In this document: positions 10,881 through 20,154 of the stretch, piece by piece
How positions within the stretch are numbered: the stretch's first letter is position 1
How the letters are laid out: every line of letters begins with the position of its first letter
From: Kistimonas asteriae
Lineage (GTDB): Bacteria > Pseudomonadota > Gammaproteobacteria > Pseudomonadales > Endozoicomonadaceae
Length of the DNA stretch: 64,000 nucleotides
Reading direction: 5' to 3'
NCBI RefSeq assembly: GCF_018263925.1
Contig: NZ_JAEVHF010000005.1
Coordinates: 212,450 to 276,449, forward strand
Program-made: the position numbers and the translations under genes
The notes under the pieces: generated by a model
The model's input: only the letters and a program-made list of their open reading frames with translations
Databases searched by the model: none
Told to the model about the DNA's origin: nothing

Positions 10881-11896
10881 GTACCGACAACACTAACAAG
10901 ATCAGCCAGACAGCTCGAAATGTCGCCATACTGCTGCTGAGCCTGGGCGAAAAAGGCGCCGCCCATGTGTTCAAGCACCTCAGTAAACAGGAAGTTCGCC
11001 AGATCACTATGGCCATGGCCACCATGCCGCCCCTGCGCCGGGATGAAGTGCAGACCATCCTGAGTCAGTTCTTCCATGAATATCGCTATGAGGCGGGATT
11101 CATCGGCGGCACCCAGCAATATCTCGAAAAAAGTCTCCAGCTGGCCATGGGCGAAAAAGACGCCACGAAAATGCTCGAATCCATCTTTGGGCATGAAGAA
11201 ACCGGCAACGGCCTGGAGATGATCAAGTGGATGGGGGCATCCACTATCGCCGAACTGATTGCCCATGAGCATCCGCAGCTGCAGGCCGTGCTACTGGCCA
11301 ACCTGGAATCCAAGCAGGCCTCGGATGTGCTCAAGCGGCTCCCCATGCATACCCATAATGATCTGCTGTCTCGGGTCGCCAAACTGGAAGAGCTGCATCC
11401 AGCCATCATTCAGGAACTCAACGCCATGTTTGATGACAACATGGTCGAGCTGAACTCCGGTCACAACACCACCATCAGCGGTATGCGACAGGTTGCCGAT
11501 ATCATGAACCGACTCAGCGAGGATGAAACCAAAAGCCTGCTGGCGCACTTCAAGGAACAGGATGAGACCCTGGCTGTTGAGCTTGAAAACCACATGTTTG
11601 TCTTTGACAACCTTGCAAAGGTCAATGACGAAGCCATCAACCGAATCATTGCCGAAGTGCCTCAGGATGTTCTGGTCATGGCACTGAAAGGCGCGCCGGA
11701 TGAACTGATGGACATGGTCATGGGCAACATGGCCAAGAGTTCCGCCAAGTATCTGCAGGATGACATTGATAACCTGGGTAGTGTCAGGGCCAGCCAGGTG
11801 CAGGCCGCCCGTAAGGAAATGCTGGATACGGCTCGACGACTGGCTGATGAAGGCGAGATCGAGCTGAACTTCAGAGATGAAGAGATGATTGAATAA
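10877..11896 (+). CDS. fliG: flagellar motor switch protein FliG
   Basis: FliG, 339 residues, is the C-ring protein that receives torque from the stator. It shows the N-terminal FliF-binding region (ARNVAILLLSLGEKGAAHVFKHL), the middle domain around the EHPQLQAVLLANLESKQASDVLKRLP hinge, and the C-terminal torque domain (KDLx-type charged helix region, SSAKYLQDDIDNLGSVRASQVQAARKEML). The start is ATG 10877, overlapping the fliF stop; the frame itself opens earlier at 10853 inside fliF, but the family N terminus begins at MSTDNTNKIS. Confidence 0.96.
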   Translation: MSTDNTNKISQTARNVAILLLSLGEKGAAHVFKHLSKQEVRQITMAMATMPPLRRDEVQTILSQFFHEYRYEAGFIGGTQQYLEKSLQLAMGEKDATKMLESIFGHEETGNGLEMIKWMGASTIAELIAHEHPQLQAVLLANLESKQASDVLKRLPMHTHNDLLSRVAKLEELHPAIIQELNAMFDDNMVELNSGHNTTISGMRQVADIMNRLSEDETKSLLAHFKEQDETLAVELENHMFVFDNLAKVNDEAINRIIAEVPQDVLVMALKGAPDELMDMVMGNMAKSSAKYLQDDIDNLGSVRASQVQAARKEMLDTARRLADEGEIELNFRDEEMIE

Positions 11897-11922
11897 CACG
11901 CCACACACGCAGGGATCGCGCC

Positions 11923-12792
11923 ATGAAACAGTCAAGTCGTGTTATTCGGGGATCAGAGGAACAGTGCCAGCGGGTCAGCTTTCCGGCCTTTCGCCGTCCG
12001 CCCCGACAGGACGCGCTGGAGGTCCGGCCAGGCGAAACGGAAGCCCCTCCATCAAGGGTTGTACAGGAGCCCCTGGCAGCAGATTCTGATTACCCTGACA
12101 TCAACGCCCTGATTGACCAGCATAGCGCCTATTTGCAGGCCAACGGCGCCGAGGGCTTTGCCGACGGTTACCGCCAGGGCATGGCGCTGGCGCGCAAGGA
12201 CGGCTACGAACAGGGGCAGCAAAAGGGGCTGGAAGATGGCCGGACTGAGGGGCTGGCAGAAGGCCGCCAGGAAGGTTTTGAACAAGGCCTTCAAGAGGGC
12301 ATCAACAGCGGACGAGAACAGGCCTATAAGGAAGCACTGGCGAACAGCGAACAGGAAATCAACGCCCTGGTGACCCAGCTTAACGGCCTTCTGTCGAATG
12401 TTCGTCACCTTTATGAGAACCGACGGGATGAAATGAGCGAATGGTTGTCCACACTGATTGAGACCATTGTCCGCCAGATCATCCGAAGCGAACCCAAAAG
12501 TCGCCCCGAACAAATTTACCGGGTTGTCCGGAATACGCTGCAAAGCCTGCCGGGTAACGATGGCACCTTCCAGATTTATCTCAATCCTGTTGATTCTGAG
12601 CGCCTGTTGCAGTTCAAGCCTGAACTCCGCGAACAGTGGGAGATTTTCGCTACACCCGAAATTGAACCGGGAAATTGCCGGATTGAAAACGGCGAACTGG
12701 AAGCGGAAGCCAATATTGAGCAACGCATCCAGGACTGCCTCGACATGGTGCGTCTTTACATGCCCGATGAGGTCGAGGAACGACTGTCATGA
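11923..12792 (+). CDS. fliH: flagellar export stator/ATPase regulator FliH
   Basis: FliH, 289 residues, binds the FliI ATPase as a dimer and tethers it to the export gate. Residues about 80-130 carry a long run of GxxxG-type helix-packing repeats (GYRQG, GYEQGQQKG, GRTEGLAEGRQEG), a hallmark of FliH. The C-terminal domain (MSEWLSTLIETIVRQIIRSE, PGNCRIENGELEAEANIEQRI) is the conserved FliI-binding part. The end overlaps fliI by four bases (ATGA). Confidence 0.93.
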   Translation: MKQSSRVIRGSEEQCQRVSFPAFRRPPRQDALEVRPGETEAPPSRVVQEPLAADSDYPDINALIDQHSAYLQANGAEGFADGYRQGMALARKDGYEQGQQKGLEDGRTEGLAEGRQEGFEQGLQEGINSGREQAYKEALANSEQEINALVTQLNGLLSNVRHLYENRRDEMSEWLSTLIETIVRQIIRSEPKSRPEQIYRVVRNTLQSLPGNDGTFQIYLNPVDSERLLQFKPELREQWEIFATPEIEPGNCRIENGELEAEANIEQRIQDCLDMVRLYMPDEVEERLS

Positions 12793-14165
12793 CCGCCTCC
12801 GGTGAGGCTGCTGCTTTGACACTGGCAGAACGGATCAACGCACTGCCGGTTGCCCGTATCTACGGCCGGCTGACCAAAATGACCGGACTGGTGCTGGAGG
12901 CTTCCGGCTGCCAGCTGGCGGTGGGTGACCGTTGCCGGATAGAGTCCCGCCGTGAGCAACGCTGCATTGAAGCCGAAGTGGTGGGCTTTAATGATTCCGT
13001 CCATTTCCTGATGTCACTGGGCAATGCCAGCGGCCTGCAACCCGGCGACAGGGTACTGCCCCTCGGTCACGACATGGCCATTCCGGTCGGCAACCACTTC
13101 CTGGGGCGCGTCATCAATGGACTGGCGGAGCCACTGGATAACCATGGGGCCATTCGGCCGGACGAAACCATCCCCCTGAGCAGTCCGCCGATCAACCCGC
13201 TGCATCGCAAACCCATTACTGATCCCCTGGATGTCGGCGTCAGAGCCATCAACGGCCTGCTGAGTGTCGGCAAGGGGCAGCGGCTGGGACTGATGGCCGG
13301 CAGTGGTGTCGGCAAAAGTATCCTGCTGAGCATGATGACCCGCAATACCACGGCGGATATCACCGTTGTCGGCATGATTGGTGAGCGGGGCCGTGAGGTG
13401 AAGGAATTTATCGAACAAACCCTGGGACCAGAGGGGCTGGCACGAACGGTGGTTATTGCTGCTCCTGCCGATGAATCCCCGGTCATGCGCCTGCGTGCCG
13501 CACAGCTCTGTCACCGCATGGCAGAATACTATCGCGACCGTGGTCAGGATGTTCTGCTGTTGATGGACTCCCTGACCCGCTACGCCCAGGCACAGCGGGA
13601 AATCGCGCTATCCGTTGGCGAGCCTCCTGCCACCCGGGGATATACACCCTCCGTTTTCAGCCAGATTCCCAAACTGGTAGAACGGGCTGGCAACGGGATA
13701 GAGGGAAGCGGTTCCATCACCGCCTTTTACACGGTCCTGTCGGAAGGTGATGATCTCCAGGATCCTGTCGCAGATGCCGCTCGCTCAATTCTGGACGGCC
13801 ATATCGTCCTCAGCCGTGAGCTGGCCGACAGCGGTCACTATCCTGCCATTGATGTCGAAGCCTCCATCAGTCGGGCCATGCCGCAGGTCGCTGATGAAAC
13901 ACAACAGAAAGCAGCCCAGGTCTTCCGACACTATTACTCACGCTATCACCAGTTCCGGGACATGATGGCCATCGGCGCCTACCAGCGTGGTGCCGATCCC
14001 GAGCTGGATCGTGCCATTCAGCTCTACCCGCTGATGCAGGGCTATCTCAAGCAGGGCATGTATGAACGGATTGACCATGCCAGCTGTATCCAGCAGCTCT
14101 ACTCACTGTGGCAGGGCGGCACCACGCCCACGCCAGCCCCTGATAACGATACGGAGGTCGCATGA
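12789..14165 (+). CDS. fliI: flagellum-specific export ATPase FliI
   Basis: The 458-residue cytoplasmic ATPase of the flagellar type III export apparatus, related to F1-beta. Walker A GLMAGSGVGKS is near residue 170, Walker B is DVLLLMDSLTRYAQAQREI, followed by the GEPPATRGYTPSVFSQIPKLVERAG block and the catalytic ERGREV segment. The start overlaps fliH (ATGA) and the end overlaps fliJ (ATGA), so fliHIJ are translationally coupled. Confidence 0.97.
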   Translation: MTASGEAAALTLAERINALPVARIYGRLTKMTGLVLEASGCQLAVGDRCRIESRREQRCIEAEVVGFNDSVHFLMSLGNASGLQPGDRVLPLGHDMAIPVGNHFLGRVINGLAEPLDNHGAIRPDETIPLSSPPINPLHRKPITDPLDVGVRAINGLLSVGKGQRLGLMAGSGVGKSILLSMMTRNTTADITVVGMIGERGREVKEFIEQTLGPEGLARTVVIAAPADESPVMRLRAAQLCHRMAEYYRDRGQDVLLLMDSLTRYAQAQREIALSVGEPPATRGYTPSVFSQIPKLVERAGNGIEGSGSITAFYTVLSEGDDLQDPVADAARSILDGHIVLSRELADSGHYPAIDVEASISRAMPQVADETQQKAAQVFRHYYSRYHQFRDMMAIGAYQRGADPELDRAIQLYPLMQGYLKQGMYERIDHASCIQQLYSLWQGGTTPTPAPDNDTEVA

Positions 14166-14602
14166 GCACATCGGTACAACTTCTGGAGAAATGCCTGGAT
14201 ATTCAGCAGCAACGTTACCGTGAGGCGATGAAAAAAGCGCTCCAGTCGGAGCAGAGCCTCAATCAACAGCGTGACCAGCTGACCTACCTGCAACAGGCCA
14301 TCAATGACTACAGGACGGACACCAATACCCAGGTGACGCCAATGTCCGTGGTCAACCTGATCCGCTTTCGGAACCTGCTCCAGCAGGTGGCTGACTTGCA
14401 GCACCAGCGGGTCAACCGTGGTGAAGAGGAATACAACCAGCTCAGCCTGCAGGCCGCGGGTGAGCACCGCAAGCTCAAGGCGATGGAAAAATTACTGGAA
14501 AAAATGCACCAGAAAAGTCGCCTGAAGCTTGTAAAGAATGAACAGAAGATGCTGGATGATCATGCCATCCGGCAATATATCGATCAGCGTCAGGATGCCT
14601 GA
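14162..14602 (+). CDS. fliJ: flagellar export chaperone/stalk FliJ
   Basis: FliJ, 146 residues, is a small coiled-coil protein that fills the centre of the FliI hexamer and escorts empty export chaperones. The sequence is almost wholly helical and rich in Gln, Glu and Lys (QQQRYREAMKKALQSEQSLN, LQHQRVNRGEEEYNQL), with no other domain. The identification rests on weak family resemblance plus position after fliI with a four-base overlap. Its stop codon directly abuts the stop codon of flgN on the other strand (TGATCA). Confidence 0.88.
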   Translation: MSTSVQLLEKCLDIQQQRYREAMKKALQSEQSLNQQRDQLTYLQQAINDYRTDTNTQVTPMSVVNLIRFRNLLQQVADLQHQRVNRGEEEYNQLSLQAAGEHRKLKAMEKLLEKMHQKSRLKLVKNEQKMLDDHAIRQYIDQRQDA

Positions 14603-15088
14603 TCAGGCACGGTCGATATTCCTAGGGTGGCTGGCGCGTTCCAGCTGCCCCCCCTGGTTATACCCGGCCCTGGCGACCGAGTTACCCCAGAATAACTCCA
14701 CCAGCCGCGCCGTGGCGGAACGTAACCGTCCCTGCAGGCGGCCATTCATCAGGTTCATCTCACGACAGCGTACCATCTGCTTTCGGATGGTTGTCCACAG
14801 CTCACGTGCGTCTCCCTGAACCCCTGCAGGCAATCCGGCAATCCACTGATTCATTCCCGCCATATCAGCCGTCAATCCCTGGGATACCAGGAGCTGGTTT
14901 CTCTGTAATGCATCCGTTTCCAGCTCTTCAATCAACCCTGCCAGCCGACTGCTTTCCTGCTCCAGGGAGACCATATCCCGCGCCAGCAGGTACTGGTATT
15001 GCTGCTCCAGTAATTGCTCCATCTGGGTCAAAAGGCGGTTGGTTTGACGCAGGGCTGTGAGCGTCGCGTCGGAGGCTGTAGCGGTCAT
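14603..15088 (-). CDS. flgN: FlgN-type export chaperone for hook-associated proteins
   Basis: FlgN, 161 residues, is a cytoplasmic chaperone for FlgK and FlgL. The protein is helical throughout, with the heptad-rich TNRLLTQMEQLLEQQYQYLLARD segment and a C-terminal ARLVELFWGN region that could bind substrate. It is identified mainly from its place after flgM, with which it overlaps by four bases, and its size. It ends tail-to-tail against fliJ with no intergenic base. Confidence 0.85.
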   Translation of the reverse strand: MTATASDATLTALRQTNRLLTQMEQLLEQQYQYLLARDMVSLEQESSRLAGLIEELETDALQRNQLLVSQGLTADMAGMNQWIAGLPAGVQGDARELWTTIRKQMVRCREMNLMNGRLQGRLRSATARLVELFWGNSVARAGYNQGGQLERASHPRNIDRA

Positions 15089-15384
15089 GAGTCGATATCC
15101 TGAAGGAAACTCTCAAATTGCTGAATCTTTTTGGCCAGCAATTCCCTGTCGATGGGCATTTTTCCGGACTGAATGGCTTCCCGTAGTGTCTCTACCTTGG
15201 CCATATCAATGACCGGCAGCTGTTCAACCTCATCTTCCAGAATGCCCAGCAGACGTGCCTGGTCACTCAATTCCAGCCGATCCGTACCGGTAATGGCTGA
15301 AGGGGCTGGTACCTGCCGGGTAGCCGTCATCCCCGACAGCCGAGCGCCAGAACCCGGCTTATTCACTCCACTTACTCTGGACAT
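15085..15384 (-). CDS. flgM: anti-sigma28 factor FlgM
   Basis: FlgM, 99 residues, holds the flagellar sigma28 factor inactive until the hook is complete, and is then exported. The disordered N-terminal half and the C-terminal helices (LPVIDMAKVETLREAIQSGK, IDRELLAKKIQQFESFL) match the family. The target is presumably the sigma28 at 28123. A sigma28-like promoter at 15420-15446 would allow its feedback expression independent of flgL. Confidence 0.92.
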   Translation of the reverse strand: MSRVSGVNKPGSGARLSGMTATRQVPAPSAITGTDRLELSDQARLLGILEDEVEQLPVIDMAKVETLREAIQSGKMPIDRELLAKKIQQFESFLQDIDS

Positions 15385-15419
15385 GGCAGACTCTTTTTTC
15401 CTGATCGTTCTGAATCAAA

Positions 15420-15446
15420 CAATCGGTAATTTTCTGTAAATCTTGA
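15420..15446 (-). promoter_or_regulatory. sigma28-like promoter before flgM
   Basis: On the minus strand TCAA (15443-15446), 15 bases, then ACCGATTG (15420-15427), compared with the consensus TAAA-N15-GCCGATAA. The predicted start is about 30 bases before the flgM start codon. The match is partial. Confidence 0.33.
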
Positions 15447-15516
15447 ATCTGCGAAGGCCAAAACCGGCAAACTTTCGCTGCTTTTCTGACAGCCCTACAG
15501 GGGTTCCCTGAGCCGT

Positions 15517-16683
15517 TTAGCGCATGTAATCAAACAGGGACATCCCCTGAATTTTGACAAACGTCTGCTGCGCAGCACTAAGGGCCGTCTGCTGCAGGTT
15601 GAGCCGGGAGATCGCCTCAGCATAATCCAGGTCTTCCAGACCTGAGCGCAGCGTCTGATTCATCAAGATGACATCCTCATGGCTGTTGCCAATGGATGAC
15701 ATCGTATTCAGACGCCCACCAATCCGGGTCTGTACCTGCCCGACTTTATCGATCGTGTTATCGAGGGTTTTGAGCATGTCACCCAGTACCTCTGCCGGTA
15801 CAAAGGTTCCCCCGCTGGAGATGTCTGAGGAAAAAGTCGCCAGTGCGGTAAAAGTATCAACGGCTGTTAACGTAAAACGATCACCTACAGCGGTTGCGCC
15901 ATCAATTCTGGCCGAGACCACACCGGCAATCGTCAGCTCATCGCCCGTGACAGTCGTTGGCAGCAAGACTGCCGGCCCACCATCCTTGGGGGTGGCCGTT
16001 GTTGTCCAGGTACCAGCAACATTTTCCACGGAAATACTGTCGTAAAGACTGAATGCCTGCAGGTCAAGAATGTTCACATCTTCCAGGGTGGCCGTTCCTA
16101 CTGCGGTGGCTGCCTGAACCCCACTGTTGAAAAAGAGGTCAGACCCCGGATCATTAGCCGCGATATCCGTCGTGCCGCTGACTGACACCAGTCGCTGGCC
16201 TTCTGAGCCCTGGTATTCATACACCCCCGGCGTTGCTGTCTCGGCTACCGGTACCGTCTGAGACGTCGTGCCTGAAAAAAAGTACTGGCCATCGGATCGC
16301 CGGTAATTAACCAGACTGAGTAATTCATCCAGCTGTTCGCCAATCACGCCGGCCATGGACTTCAAACCTTCCGGCCCCACGGCCACATTACCGGTCAACA
16401 CGACGGTTTCACGTATACCCTGAAGGACATTGACCATGTTGGTAAGCAGGGTTTCCTCCTGCCGTAGCTCATTATCCAGAGCATTAATATTGTCACTGTA
16501 CTGCTCAAGGAAGGCCACTTCCTTGTTCAGATGCAGTATCTGTACGGCAGCCAGCGCATCATCAGAAGGCTGCTGCAGCCGTTTGCCTGATGTAATGCCA
16601 TCATAAGTCTTGGCCAGTTCACTCCCCTGCTGCTGCATGGAAGCAATCATCGTGTTATTAAACTGCACCGTGCTGACACGCAT
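15517..16683 (-). CDS. flgL: hook-filament junction protein FlgL (HAP3)
   Basis: FlgL, 388 residues, lies between hook and filament. The flagellin-like N terminus (MRVSTVQFNNTMIASMQQQG, SGKRLQQPSDDALAAVQI) and C terminus (YAEAISRLNLQQTALSAAQQTFVKIQGMSLFDYM) form the D0/D1 coiled coil; the middle is a variable surface domain. It is the last gene of the flgB-flgL run, 15 bases after flgK. Confidence 0.95.
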   Translation of the reverse strand: MRVSTVQFNNTMIASMQQQGSELAKTYDGITSGKRLQQPSDDALAAVQILHLNKEVAFLEQYSDNINALDNELRQEETLLTNMVNVLQGIRETVVLTGNVAVGPEGLKSMAGVIGEQLDELLSLVNYRRSDGQYFFSGTTSQTVPVAETATPGVYEYQGSEGQRLVSVSGTTDIAANDPGSDLFFNSGVQAATAVGTATLEDVNILDLQAFSLYDSISVENVAGTWTTTATPKDGGPAVLLPTTVTGDELTIAGVVSARIDGATAVGDRFTLTAVDTFTALATFSSDISSGGTFVPAEVLGDMLKTLDNTIDKVGQVQTRIGGRLNTMSSIGNSHEDVILMNQTLRSGLEDLDYAEAISRLNLQQTALSAAQQTFVKIQGMSLFDYMR

Positions 16684-16698
16684 GGCGTTACCTCCTTG

Positions 16699-18657
16699 TT
16701 ACAGCAAACCGATCAGGGTATCGAACACCCGTTGTGCCGATGCGACCACCTGGGCGCTGGCAGCATATGCCTGTTCAGCCCGGATCAGGGTCATGGCTTC
16801 TTCATCCAGGTTGACGCCACTGTAGTTGTTGCGCTCTTCCTGTGCCTTGAGCAGCATGGAGTTGGTGGTCTCCATGGCCGTGTTGGTTTGAAAGGTCATG
16901 ACAGCCACTCGCCCCACCAGCTGGCTATAGCCCTCAGACAAGCTGAACTCGCCGCCAATGACATCACTGGCCTGCAGATCAGCCAGGTTTCTGGCTATCG
17001 TGTTATCGCCGGGTGTTGACGTGATGCCGGCCAGCGCCAGCTGTGCCGGGTTGTCATTGACGACATCAATCTCATCCCCTCCTTGCCGGGTGGGTTGCAG
17101 GAGATAAATCTCACCGGTATTGAGGGTGCCGCCATTAATCGTCAGTTGGAGTCCATCGAAATCCGCAAGAATAGCGCCTGGTGGCGCCGTCGTCGGCACC
17201 GTACCGGAACCGACTTGCTGCCCATCGGACTTACGGGTAATACGGTATTCTGGTGTACCGCCGTTATCGAGAACACGCAATTCATAGTCGCTGGCCGTCA
17301 GCTGCTGCGAATCCTGTACGGACAACAGCATGAAAGCATCACTCCCCGCTACACTGCTCGCCACTCGAATCCGCTCTGCCGCCGGGATACCGCTGAGAGG
17401 AAACTCCACGGTATAGACATCACCGTTCTGAATATTGGCAGGATCCGTAAACAACGCCATCTCCAAGCCATCAAAAGAAGGGTTCGTCGAAGACAACGAG
17501 GCAACCGTACCACTGGCTACGCTGACACTGTCGATGCTGCGCACAATGTCATAATTGCCCCCAGTGACCGTCATCACATATTCACCACCCGCAATAATGC
17601 TGGTCTGGCTGGTGACGCTGACCCCAAACTCCGCAGAGCCGGTATTTCCATCTGCCGGCACCACTCGGTCCATAGCTGACTGCCAGTTGATATCTGCCAT
17701 CATCTGACTGGATGGCCAACCCTGTCGGTCTCCAAGATCGAATCCAGCCGAAAGAATATTGTTTACCTGGTCCGAAAATACCGTCGCCACCCGACCAATC
17801 TCATTAAGGGCCGTGCTCAACACACCCGTCTGAAACTCCTGCAGACCACCGATGGTGCCACTCACATTGCCTGTCAGCGGAACAACTGAAAACGTATTAT
17901 CCAGCCCCAGACCTACCACATTGGGATCCAGCGGATCATCAATCACCGTAAGGCTGTTGTACTGAGATTCCAGTACCAGCGGATGGCCAGAATTCAAGTA
18001 CACACCTGCCATGCCATCGCCCTGATCCAGTACAGTAATACCAATCAGCCCCGATAACTCTTCCAGTGCGCGCTCCCGCAAGTCCAGCAGATCATTCGGC
18101 TCACCGATCGAATTCTGGGAAGCTCGTATGCTTTCGTTGTACCCGGCAATACTGACGACCAGCGAGTTGACTTGCTCAACAGCTGCTTCCATCTGGTTAT
18201 CCAGCAAGCTGGCCTGCCCTTCCAGCTGCTCATACACGGCGTGGAATTGCTGCGACAGTGAGCCTGCCTCACTGATGATATTCTGACGCGCGACTGACGA
18301 AAGCGGATCAACCGTCGCGGCATTGACAGCCGAAAAAAAACGCTCCAGCCCCGTCGTCAACACAGAGCTTTCATTCCCCAGATAACTGTCCAGGGAAGAC
18401 ATATAGCCGGCCGCCGTGGCCTTCTGATTGTATACCGTGAGGTTTTCCCGGATCTGGGCAGTCAGGAACTCATTATTAATCCGGCGTACATTGCCTGTCG
18501 TTACACCATCTCCAACGACGACGCCTGGCGAATTGTAGAGCTGTACATCCTGACGGGTAAAACCCGGCGTATTGACATTGGTGACATTGTGACTGCTGGT
18601 CTCCATCATTCTCTGGGAGGCCAGAATCCCGCTTTTACCAATTTCCAGCAAACTCAT
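16699..18657 (-). CDS. flgK: hook-filament junction protein FlgK (HAP1)
   Basis: FlgK, 652 residues, is the first hook-associated protein laid on the hook tip. The N terminus LEIGKSGILASQRMMETSSHNVTNVNTPGFTRQ and the C terminus (NNYSGVNLDEEAMTLIRAEQAYAASAQVVASAQRVFDTLIGLL) are diagnostic. The central 200-560 region is the variable domain and makes the protein somewhat longer than the 550 or so typical of enterics. Confidence 0.96.
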   Translation of the reverse strand: MSLLEIGKSGILASQRMMETSSHNVTNVNTPGFTRQDVQLYNSPGVVVGDGVTTGNVRRINNEFLTAQIRENLTVYNQKATAAGYMSSLDSYLGNESSVLTTGLERFFSAVNAATVDPLSSVARQNIISEAGSLSQQFHAVYEQLEGQASLLDNQMEAAVEQVNSLVVSIAGYNESIRASQNSIGEPNDLLDLRERALEELSGLIGITVLDQGDGMAGVYLNSGHPLVLESQYNSLTVIDDPLDPNVVGLGLDNTFSVVPLTGNVSGTIGGLQEFQTGVLSTALNEIGRVATVFSDQVNNILSAGFDLGDRQGWPSSQMMADINWQSAMDRVVPADGNTGSAEFGVSVTSQTSIIAGGEYVMTVTGGNYDIVRSIDSVSVASGTVASLSSTNPSFDGLEMALFTDPANIQNGDVYTVEFPLSGIPAAERIRVASSVAGSDAFMLLSVQDSQQLTASDYELRVLDNGGTPEYRITRKSDGQQVGSGTVPTTAPPGAILADFDGLQLTINGGTLNTGEIYLLQPTRQGGDEIDVVNDNPAQLALAGITSTPGDNTIARNLADLQASDVIGGEFSLSEGYSQLVGRVAVMTFQTNTAMETTNSMLLKAQEERNNYSGVNLDEEAMTLIRAEQAYAASAQVVASAQRVFDTLIGLL

Positions 18658-18683
18658 TGGTGTACTCCTTTACAGCACCCGGA

Positions 18684-19022
18684 TCAGATAGATTGATCAA
18701 GCAGGGTGCCTTTCTGGTTATCGGCACCCGCATCCTGCTCATAACCGAACTGACGCATCATCACATCAGCAAGGCCGAAGGCGCCGGTCTTGCTCATCTC
18801 CGTTGCGATCCGGCTGTCCATCAGCGAGTAATACAGCGACATCTCGGAACCGCCCAGCAGGTCGTCGCCCCCCAGTGTTTCATTGGCCGTTCTGGCGCTT
18901 TTGAGCATCATATTGATAAACAGCGACTCAAATGCCCTCGTCGCCTGCTCCATGGATTTAGGCTTGTTTTGATGTGTCAGTAAATCGGCGCCTGACACCA
19001 TGCCTGAATAATCAATGTTCAT
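18684..19022 (-). CDS. flgJ: rod-cap FlgJ, short form without muramidase domain
   Basis: FlgJ, 112 residues, contains only the rod-binding domain (TRAFESLFINMMLKSARTANETLGG, SEMSLYYSLMDSRIATEMSK, GLADVMMRQFGY). The peptidoglycan-hydrolysing C-terminal domain of enteric and polar FlgJ (about 200 extra residues) is absent, so a separate hydrolase must open the wall. The start is placed at ATG 19022, which has AAGG at proper spacing; an alternative ATG at 19034 overlaps the flgI stop and would add four residues. Confidence 0.9.
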   Translation of the reverse strand: MNIDYSGMVSGADLLTHQNKPKSMEQATRAFESLFINMMLKSARTANETLGGDDLLGGSEMSLYYSLMDSRIATEMSKTGAFGLADVMMRQFGYEQDAGADNQKGTLLDQSI

Positions 19023-19030
19023 CCCTGCCT

Positions 19031-20140
19031 TCATATGACGATAAGCTCCGCTCTCAGTGCACCGGCCTGTTTCAGGGCCTGCAGAATAGACATCAGGTCT
19101 GCCGGGGAAGCGCCGACACTGTTGATGGCAGAAATAATATCCTGCAGGGAGGCCTCCTCTGGCAGCATAAACAGCGCCCCTCGCTGCTGTTCAATGGTCA
19201 CTTCAGTGTTCGGTGTCACTACGGTCTGACCGAGTGATTCCGCTTCAGGCTGGCTGACATCGGCTCCCTCATTGATTGTGACAATCAGGCTGCCATGGCT
19301 GACCGCTGCAGGCAGTACCGTGACATTCTGTCCAATAACCACCGTGCCGGTACGGGAGTTGACAATCACCCGGGCCGGCGGTGCGGCTGCATCAACATTC
19401 AGATTTTCCAGCACAGCCATAAACGTCACACGTTCACTGCTGTCCGGTGGTGCAGCAATCACAATGGAAGCGCTGTCACGGGCCCGGGCGACATCTGGAC
19501 CAAACTTGTGATTGACAGCCTGAACAATCCGGCGGGCTGTACTGAACCCGGGATCACGCAGGTTCAGGACAATTTCACGGTTTGAGGCAAAGCTGCTCGG
19601 CACACCGCGTTCAACGATCGCACCATTAGGAATGCGGCCAACGGTCAGTGTATTGATCATCACGCTGGCGCCCCCGCCGCTGGCGCCTGCGCCACCGACC
19701 ACAAGATCGCCCTGGGCCACGGCATAAATTTCGCCATCGATCCCCTTCAGCCCCGTCATCAGCAACGTACCGCCACTGAGACTCTTGGCATCCCCAAGAG
19801 AAGAAACGCTGATATCAATACGCTGTCCTGGTCGTACAAATGGCGTTAGTGTGGCATGGACTGAAACAGCGGCAACATTCTTGGACTTGAGATCAGTCCC
19901 TGCCTGGGTAACCCCGAATTCCCGTAAAAGATTTTTCAGGGACTGATCAGTGAATTCAGTGGATTTATCACCCGTGCCATTGAGTCCTACGATCAATCCA
20001 TAGCCAATCAGCGGGTTATTCCGCACGCCTTGAATATCAACCAGATCCAGCAAACGCTCAGCTTTTACCGACGCCGCAGTCAGTAATAACAGCAGGCCCA
20101 ATACAAATGTAATCTGTCGTTTTAAGGCATCCATGCCCAT
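19031..20140 (-). CDS. flgI: flagellar P-ring protein FlgI
   Basis: FlgI, 369 residues, forms the periplasmic P ring around the rod. It begins with a signal peptide (ITFVLGLLLLLTAASVKA, cleavage near residue 27), followed by the conserved ERLLDLVDIQGVRNNPLIGYGLIVGLNGTGD. The end overlaps flgJ by four bases if the upstream flgJ ATG is used. Length and domain content are standard. Confidence 0.97.
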   Translation of the reverse strand: MGMDALKRQITFVLGLLLLLTAASVKAERLLDLVDIQGVRNNPLIGYGLIVGLNGTGDKSTEFTDQSLKNLLREFGVTQAGTDLKSKNVAAVSVHATLTPFVRPGQRIDISVSSLGDAKSLSGGTLLMTGLKGIDGEIYAVAQGDLVVGGAGASGGGASVMINTLTVGRIPNGAIVERGVPSSFASNREIVLNLRDPGFSTARRIVQAVNHKFGPDVARARDSASIVIAAPPDSSERVTFMAVLENLNVDAAAPPARVIVNSRTGTVVIGQNVTVLPAAVSHGSLIVTINEGADVSQPEAESLGQTVVTPNTEVTIEQQRGALFMLPEEASLQDIISAINSVGASPADLMSILQALKQAGALRAELIVI

Positions 20141-20154
20141 AACAACTCCTTAGC

